Positions 59,487 to 64,000 of a DNA stretch of 64,000 nucleotides are shown one piece after another. The position numbers were made by a program, and so were the translations under genes. Source of the DNA: Streptomyces sp. YPW6 (GTDB lineage Bacteria > Actinomycetota > Actinomycetes > Streptomycetales > Streptomycetaceae); contig NZ_CP076457.1 of NCBI RefSeq assembly GCF_018866325.1, forward strand, positions 2,205,001 to 2,269,000, written 5' to 3'. How positions within the stretch are numbered: the stretch's first letter is position 1; each line of letters begins with the position of its first letter. The notes under the pieces were generated by a model, which was not told where the DNA came from, did not search any database, and saw only the letters and a program-made list of their open reading frames with translations.

Positions 59487-60353
59487 CTAGCGGCGGACGG
59501 CTCCACCGGCGCCCGGCACCGGGAAGGCCCCGGTCGCGCGCCGGGTGATCTCACCGTAGATCTCGGGGTCCGTGGTGCACGCTCCGAGTTCGACGGTCTT
59601 CCGGCTGCCGTGGTAGTCGCTGGAGCCGGTGGTGAGCAGGTCCAGGTCGCGGGCGAGGCCGCGCAGCCGGGCCCGGGTGGGCTCGTCGTGGTCCATGTGG
59701 TCGACCTCGAGGCCGTCGAGGCCCGCCTCCGCGAGGGCGGCGATGGTGGACTCGGGGACGACCGCGCCGCGTTTCACCGCACCCGGGTGGGCGAAGACGG
59801 CGACCCCGCCCGCCGCCTTCACCAGGCGGACGGCTTCGAAGGGGTCGAACTCGTGCTTCTCGGCGTACGCCCGGCCGCCGTTGCCCAGCCAGTCGGGCGT
59901 GAAGGCGTCCGAGACGGTGGGGACGACGCCGAGTTCGACGAGGGCGGCGGCGACGTGCGGGCGGCCGACCGAGCCGTCCCCGGCTATCCGGGCGACCTGC
60001 TCCCAGGTGATGGGGACGTCGAGGGCGCGCAGCTTGCGGACCATCTCCCGGGCGCGCGGCACCCGGTCGTCGCGGACGAGCTCCCGGGCGCGCTCCAGCT
60101 CGGCGTCGGCCGGGTCGAAGAGGTAGGCCAGCAGGTGCAGGCCCACGCCGTCGACCCGGCAGGAGAGTTCGGCGCCGGTGACGAGGGTGAGCCCCTCGGG
60201 CAGCGCCTCGACGGCCTGGCGGTGGCCGCCCACGGTGTCGTGGTCGGTGAGCGCGACGACGTCGAGGCCGGCGGCTGCGGCGTTCGCGACCAGCTCGGCG
60301 GGGGTGTCCGTGCCGTCCGACGCGGTGGAGTGGGTGTGCAGGTCGATACGCAC
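59487..60353 (-). CDS. PHP-domain phosphoesterase, 288 aa
   Basis: Polymerase-and-histidinol-phosphatase superfamily. Metal ligands: DLHTHS at residues 4-9, ALTDHDT (about 34-40), GAELSC (Glu), AVFAHPG, and GSSDYHG near the C-terminus. Members of this type include 3',5'-nucleoside bisphosphate and ribonucleotide phosphatases (TrpH/YciV-like). GTG 60353 follows GGAG. Same direction as the DUF6758 gene upstream of it. Confidence 0.92.
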   Translation of the reverse strand: MRIDLHTHSTASDGTDTPAELVANAAAAGLDVVALTDHDTVGGHRQAVEALPEGLTLVTGAELSCRVDGVGLHLLAYLFDPADAELERARELVRDDRVPRAREMVRKLRALDVPITWEQVARIAGDGSVGRPHVAAALVELGVVPTVSDAFTPDWLGNGGRAYAEKHEFDPFEAVRLVKAAGGVAVFAHPGAVKRGAVVPESTIAALAEAGLDGLEVDHMDHDEPTRARLRGLARDLDLLTTGSSDYHGSRKTVELGACTTDPEIYGEITRRATGAFPVPGAGGAVRR

Positions 60354-60453
60354 GACGGCTGACTCCGGGGCTCGCGGGCGGACAGGGGGACCGGTCAAGG
60401 ATAACCGCGCCGGGCCGGGCCCCCGGCCGCACGAGCCCCCCGGGCCACGTGAT

Positions 60454-61131
60454 CTAGCGCTCGCCCGCCCCCTGCCGGGGCGGCGCCTCCGGGACCGCGA
60501 GCAGGCGCGGGGTGAGCGCGCCGCAGGGGACGAGGTCCACCTCTCCCCCGGCGTCCCGGAGATCGGTCAGGACCAGTTCGTCGTACATCAGGAGACCGGA
60601 CTGCTCGGGCCACAGGATCGCCCAGAGCCACAGCCCTCGCGCCTCGCCGGCGAAGACGGCCCGGTCCTCCGGGGCGTTCCGGACGTGCCAGAGCGGGGTG
60701 GGGCGGCCGGCGGCGTGGACCTTGGCGTCGGGGGCGGCGTCGACGTTCAGGTGGTGGCCGGGGTCGGGGCCCTCGATACCGGCGTAGCGGGCGCCGAGTC
60801 CGACGCCGAGCTCCTCGGCGACGAGGAGCAGCTCCCCCATCCCGCCCAGCGGACCGGGTCCGGAGCAGGCCACGGCGCTCGCCCGTCCGCCGCCGCGGTC
60901 GTCGCCCGCGCTGGCGGCGCCGGTGAACAGCCAGCCCACGGGGAGCGGCCAGGGCATCCAGACGGGGACCCGGGTGCGGTGCACGACGACGCCGAGCGCC
61001 TCGACGCTGGGTGGGACGACCGGCTGCATCGGGTGGACCTGGCCGTGCGTGGAGCACTGCCAGGCGTCGGCGAAGAGACCGGGCGCCCTGACCCGGCCAC
61101 CGCACTTCGGGCAACTGGGTTCGCCCCTCAT
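60454..61131 (-). CDS. DUF6758 family protein with zinc ribbon, 225 aa
   Basis: Starts MRGEPSCPKCGG with a C-X2-C ribbon (C7, C10) and a Cys/His pair further on (QCSTHGQVH). The remainder includes WMPWPLPVGWLFTG and DPGHH. Streptomyces-specific, unknown function. The ATG at 61131 gives the conserved start; a GTG at 61137 is better spaced (7 nt) from GGAGG and would add two residues. It diverges from the MFS gene. Confidence 0.82.
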   Translation of the reverse strand: MRGEPSCPKCGGRVRAPGLFADAWQCSTHGQVHPMQPVVPPSVEALGVVVHRTRVPVWMPWPLPVGWLFTGAASAGDDRGGGRASAVACSGPGPLGGMGELLLVAEELGVGLGARYAGIEGPDPGHHLNVDAAPDAKVHAAGRPTPLWHVRNAPEDRAVFAGEARGLWLWAILWPEQSGLLMYDELVLTDLRDAGGEVDLVPCGALTPRLLAVPEAPPRQGAGER

Positions 61132-61219
61132 AACCACCAACCGTCCTCCCCGCCGCCCCTCCCGTCAAGGACGATCACCCGTCCGCAGCGCGGCCCCGCC
61201 CGGCGGAAATGCATGTAGC

Positions 61220-61249
61220 TTGCATTTATTAGATTGTCTAACTTATTCT
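61220..61249 (+). promoter_or_regulatory. MFS promoter with palindromic operator in the spacer
   Basis: -35 TTGCAT (61220-61225), 18-nt spacer, -10 TATTCT (61244-61249). The spacer holds TTAGA-TTG-TCTAA (61229-61241), a perfect 5-bp inverted repeat, and ATGCA-N7-TGCAT (61209-61225) overlaps the -35. A repressor bound here, MarR-like by operator shape, would shut the promoter. Confidence 0.7.
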
Positions 61250-61309
61250 GTGCAGGACGCATCGACCTCGCGTCGACCTCGCGAGCCGGAGAAGCGAAGG
61301 AGAGAGCCC

Positions 61310-62548
61310 ATGGTGGAAGAGGATCCTTTCGACGAAGGAGCGACGGGAGGCGGCATCCTGCGCCAGCCGAAGGCCGTCTGGGCCACGGCGGGCGCCTCGG
61401 TCGTGGCCTTCATGGGCATCGGCCTGGTGGACCCGATCCTGCCGTCCATCGCCCAGGGACTGAACGCCTCGGCGAGCCAGGTGTCGCTGCTGTTCACCTC
61501 GTACTTCCTGATCACCGCCTTCGCGATGCTGGTCACCGGGTTCGTCTCCAGCCGCATCGGCGGCCGCAGGACCCTGCTGGCCGGCCTCGCGCTCGTGGTC
61601 GTCTTCGCCGCGCTCTCGGGGACCTCGTCCTCCGTCGCCGAACTGGTCGGCTTCCGGGCCGGCTGGGGCCTGGGCAACGCCCTGTTCGTCTCGACCGCCC
61701 TCGCGGTGATCGTCGGAGCGGCGGCGGGCGGCAGCGCGGCGGCGATCCTGCTGTACGAGTCGGCGCTCGGCCTCGGCATGGCGTGCGGGCCGCTGCTCGG
61801 CGCACTGCTCGGGGACGCCAGCTGGCGCTACCCGTTCTTCGGCACGGCGGCGCTGATGGCGGTCGGCTTCCTCTGCATCGCCGCGTTCCTCAAGGAGCAG
61901 CCGAAGCCCGCCGTCACGACCTCGCTGCTCGATCCCGTGAAGGCGCTGGGCCACGGCGGTCTGGCCTCGGTGGCGGCCTCGGCGTTCTTCTACAACTACG
62001 CCTTCTTCACCGTCCTGGCCTTCACGCCGTTCGTGCTGGACATGACCCCGTACAGGTCGGGCGCGGTCTTCTTCGCCTGGGGTCTGCTGCTCGCCGTCTT
62101 CTCGGTGCTCATCGCCCCGCGCCTCCAGCGCCGCTTCGGCTCGCTCAAGGTGCTCGGGGGCTCGCTGGTGCTGCTCGCCGCCGACCTGCTGGTCCTCGGG
62201 TACGGCAGCCACGCCACGGCGATCGGCGCCACGATCGCCTCCGGCGCGTTCATCGGCATGAACAACACCGTCTACACCGAACTGGCCCTCGGGGTCTCCG
62301 ACGCCCCGCGCCCGGTGGCCAGCGCCGGATACAACTTCGTCCGCTGGTTCGCCGCGGCGGCCGCCCCCTTCCTCGCCCCGAAGATCGAGGAGTGGACCGA
62401 CATCCACGTCCCGTTCGTGGTGGCCGCGCTCGCCGCTCTCGCCGGAGCGGCCGTCGTCGGCGCCCGGCGTACGGCACTGACCCACGAGGCCGAGGAACTG
62501 GAGCCGGCCCACGCGCTGGAGGACAGCGTGACGGTCTTCGCCGACTGA
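61310..62548 (+). CDS. MFS drug-type transporter, 412 aa
   Basis: About 12 TMs of the DHA1/DHA2-like type. The N-half has GIGLVDPILPSIAQ (motif-D-like) and SRIGGRRTLLAG (motif A). The C-half keeps LAPKIEEW and a hydrophobic end. ATG 61310 follows GAAGGAG. The strong operator in its promoter suggests inducible efflux; the regulator is not in this window. Substrate unknown. Confidence 0.9.
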   Translation: MVEEDPFDEGATGGGILRQPKAVWATAGASVVAFMGIGLVDPILPSIAQGLNASASQVSLLFTSYFLITAFAMLVTGFVSSRIGGRRTLLAGLALVVVFAALSGTSSSVAELVGFRAGWGLGNALFVSTALAVIVGAAAGGSAAAILLYESALGLGMACGPLLGALLGDASWRYPFFGTAALMAVGFLCIAAFLKEQPKPAVTTSLLDPVKALGHGGLASVAASAFFYNYAFFTVLAFTPFVLDMTPYRSGAVFFAWGLLLAVFSVLIAPRLQRRFGSLKVLGGSLVLLAADLLVLGYGSHATAIGATIASGAFIGMNNTVYTELALGVSDAPRPVASAGYNFVRWFAAAAAPFLAPKIEEWTDIHVPFVVAALAALAGAAVVGARRTALTHEAEELEPAHALEDSVTVFAD

Positions 62549-62568
62549 CGCCCCCTCACCAGGGTTCG

Positions 62569-63153
62569 TCAGTCCAGCGGTACGGACGTGCGCAGCGGGT
62601 CGCGCAGGTCCGTACCGTGCGTCAGCCACCGTTCCTGGAGTTCCTGCGCGCCGCGCACCCGCTTCCAGGCGGCCTCGTTGTGCGTCATCGGCAGCAGCGG
62701 CAGGAAGCGCACCGCCTCCATCGGCTCGTCCAGCTCCAGGTCCGCCACCAGGCCGCCGGGCTCCGCGACCAGGACCGAGGTGAACGGCGCCCCGGTCCAC
62801 AGCGGCTCGCCCAGATCCAGCGAGGCGCCCGGGGCCACGATCAATCCCTCGACCTGCGGGGAGGCGGCCAGCACGGCGAGCGGGCGCAGCACCTGGTCGG
62901 TGTCGGCGAGTCCGCCCCGTACGGAGAGGATCAGCTCGGCGCGGGGGCCCTTCACCGGATCGGCCAGCGGGGAGGTGGGGTCGGCCATCGGCGCGCCCGA
63001 CATGCCGAGCGTCGCGTAGCGCACGATGTCGCCGTCGAGGAAACGCAGCACCTCGATACGGTCCGTGCCGAGGAACGTCACATCGGCGCGGGCGTCCGGT
63101 TCCCCGAGGGCGGAACGGAGCCGGGCCTCGACCAGAGCGAGAATTTCTGCCAT
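62569..63153 (-). CDS. Suppressor-of-fused (SUFU) domain protein, 194 aa
   Basis: A bacterial SUFU-like domain. Recognised by FLPLLPMTHNEAAWKR near the end and an earlier ADVTFLGTDRIEVL and SVRGG region. In bacteria the domain is common in toxin-immunity and other contexts; nothing near it here is a toxin. ATG 63153 has no ribosome site but sits 6 nt after TATGCT, a possible -10, so it may be leaderless. Convergent with the MFS gene. Confidence 0.82.
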   Translation of the reverse strand: MAEILALVEARLRSALGEPDARADVTFLGTDRIEVLRFLDGDIVRYATLGMSGAPMADPTSPLADPVKGPRAELILSVRGGLADTDQVLRPLAVLAASPQVEGLIVAPGASLDLGEPLWTGAPFTSVLVAEPGGLVADLELDEPMEAVRFLPLLPMTHNEAAWKRVRGAQELQERWLTHGTDLRDPLRTSVPLD

Positions 63154-63619
63154 GCGGCGAGCATAGATCGCGTAGCGAATGGGCAAAGTACGGGATTGGG
63201 CCTTGAGCGGCTGATAGCCTGGCCGCCGGTCGGGACAGCACGCAGAAGCGTCGCTCTTCTTCGTCCCGACGACACGTCGTCCCTCACGGGGGACCGGCCG
63301 GAGGAGGTGGGGACTGCTATGGATCCAAGTCGACCGTGCAGTACCGACCGCTCTTCCGCGCTTCGCCTTTCCCGTTGATCCGACGCCTCTCGTCGGTCGC
63401 CCGGGGCCGACGGCACCGTCGTGTCCGGACGACTCCCCGACAGCGGTTCGCGTGACGGAAGAGCCCTTCGTTCCTGCCTGCCTGTAGCGCCTTTTGCCTG
63501 TCTGTAGCGAACGCCGTCATCGCGCCCGCGCGGTGGAGCCCGCTTTGCGGACGTGAGCACACGTCCCCATTCCGGGCTGTTCCACGCCCTCGCCGACGGC
63601 CCTCCGTGAAGGAGCCAGC
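63154..63619. other. Long leader region of corA
   Basis: 466 nt between the SUFU start and the corA start. It contains a two-tier hairpin (GTCGGGAC 63229-63236 with GTCCCGAC 63263-63270, inner AGAAG/CTTCT), the palindromic ACGACACGTCGT, a short ORF with a strong ribosome site (63319-63378), and two copies of CTGTAGCG around 63480-63510. No protein gene of normal size. Confidence 0.6.
63319..63378 (+). CDS. 19-codon leader ORF upstream of corA
   Basis: ATG 63319 is preceded by GAGGAGGTGGGG. It encodes MDPSRPCSTDRSSALRLSR, rich in Arg, Ser and Pro, and stops at 63378, 241 nt before corA. Short translated leaders control some bacterial magnesium transporter genes. Confidence 0.5.
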   Translation: MDPSRPCSTDRSSALRLSR

Positions 63620-64000
63620 ATGTCGATGATCCGTGACCTGCGCGCCGCCGTGCGCCCGTCCCTGCGCCCGTCCTTCCGCAAGAACAGCGCCCCCTACAGC
63701 GCGTACGACACCACCCGCGACCCGTCCGCCTCCAGCGCCGTCGTCGACTGCGCGGTCTACCGCGACGGCCGCCGGCTGGTGACGCCCGCCACCCCGACCC
63801 CGCACGAGGCGATGCTCCGGGTGCGCGAGGAGGGCGGCTTCGCCTGGATCGGCCTGCACGAGCCGACGGAGGCCGAGTTCGCGGGCATCGCGCGGGAGTT
63901 CGGGCTGCACCCGCTGGCCGTGGAGGACGCCGTCCACGCGCACCAGCGGCCCAAGCTGGAGCGGTACGACGACACGCTGTTCACCGTCTTCAAGACGATC
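63620..64000 (+). CDS. corA: CorA-family magnesium/cobalt transporter, first 127 residues
   Basis: Starts at ATG 63620 after GAAGGAG. The N-terminal cytosolic domain is recognisable: VVDCAVYRDGRRL, FAWIGLHEPTEAE (the WIGL-EP type motif), LHPLAVEDAVHAHQRPKLERYDD, and the strand LFTVFKTI. The C-terminal two-TM pore with GMN lies outside the window, so the class is by N-domain similarity. Confidence 0.9.
   Translation, partial: MSMIRDLRAAVRPSLRPSFRKNSAPYSAYDTTRDPSASSAVVDCAVYRDGRRLVTPATPTPHEAMLRVREEGGFAWIGLHEPTEAEFAGIAREFGLHPLAVEDAVHAHQRPKLERYDDTLFTVFKTI

Noticed and set aside
62569..63153. Toxin-immunity pair based on the SUFU domain
   Set aside because: No adjacent polymorphic toxin or secretion gene; the neighbours are an MFS transporter and corA.

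Overview
The window is chromosomal DNA from a Streptomyces or a very close relative. G+C is very high, G/C dominates third codon positions so that long shadow frames open on the opposite strand, GTG starts are common, and there are Streptomyces-type genes such as wblC, DUF3152, DUF3107, PPA1309, DUF6758 and catR-catA. I see no insertion sequence, integrase, prophage, CRISPR array, rRNA or classical secondary-metabolite core enzyme. It reads as conserved core chromosome. From memory, the order of UPF0182, YlbL-like, Zn-metalloprotease, ABC1 kinase, whiB7/wblC, uvrD2, mycoredoxin, nudC, adnB, adnA, ATL, moeZ, DUF3152, TetR, DUF3107, ferritin-like and rhlE matches the block around whiB7 and adnAB in Mycobacterium tuberculosis, with Streptomyces-specific insertions.

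Layout. 1-1.6 kb: a truncated catalase diverging from its Fur-type regulator catR. 1.7-4.3 kb: two identical initiator tRNA genes on either side of a Sel1/TPR-repeat protein. 4.3-13.5 kb: UPF0182 membrane protein, PPA1309 protein, YlbL-type Lon-like protease, a 56-aa membrane peptide, moaE, an NAD-epimerase-like protein, a zincin and a Nudix hydrolase. 13.6-17.4 kb: three AIM24-fold proteins, one fused to TerD, and a YgjP-type metallopeptidase. 17.7-25.2 kb: a ThiF-like protein, ABC1 kinase, small proteins, wblC with a long attenuator-type leader, uvrD2 and mycoredoxin. 25.2-36 kb: nudC, an M20 dipeptidase, the adnB/adnA helicase-nuclease pair and an alkyltransferase-like protein. 36.2-42.2 kb: a flippase-domain membrane protein, a secreted tripeptidyl aminopeptidase-like lipoprotein and moeZ. 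42.3-47.9 kb: a four-gene cassette (PelF-like glycosyltransferase, 8-TM protein, sugar epimerase, spherulin-4 protein) that looks like a small polysaccharide system. 48.2-58.3 kb: DUF3152, hydrolases, TetR, DUF3107, ferritin-like protein, RhlE helicase and a NYN-domain protein. 58.4-64 kb: a 50-aa protein, MarC, PHP phosphoesterase, DUF6758, an MFS transporter with a clear operator, a SUFU-domain protein, and the start of corA with a 19-codon leader ORF.

Functional themes are oxidative stress and thiol redox (catalase/CatR, mycoredoxin, NudC), DNA break processing (AdnAB, UvrD2, ATL), sulfur and molybdenum cofactor chemistry (MoaE, MoeZ), and antibiotic-responsive control (WblC). The most interesting items are the PelF/epimerase/spherulin-4 cassette, the wblC leader with its 110-codon ORF and terminator, the repeat-rich inserts inside both AdnA and AdnB, the 27-nt minisatellite between uvrD2 and mycoredoxin, and the leader elements before corA and before the 50-aa gene.
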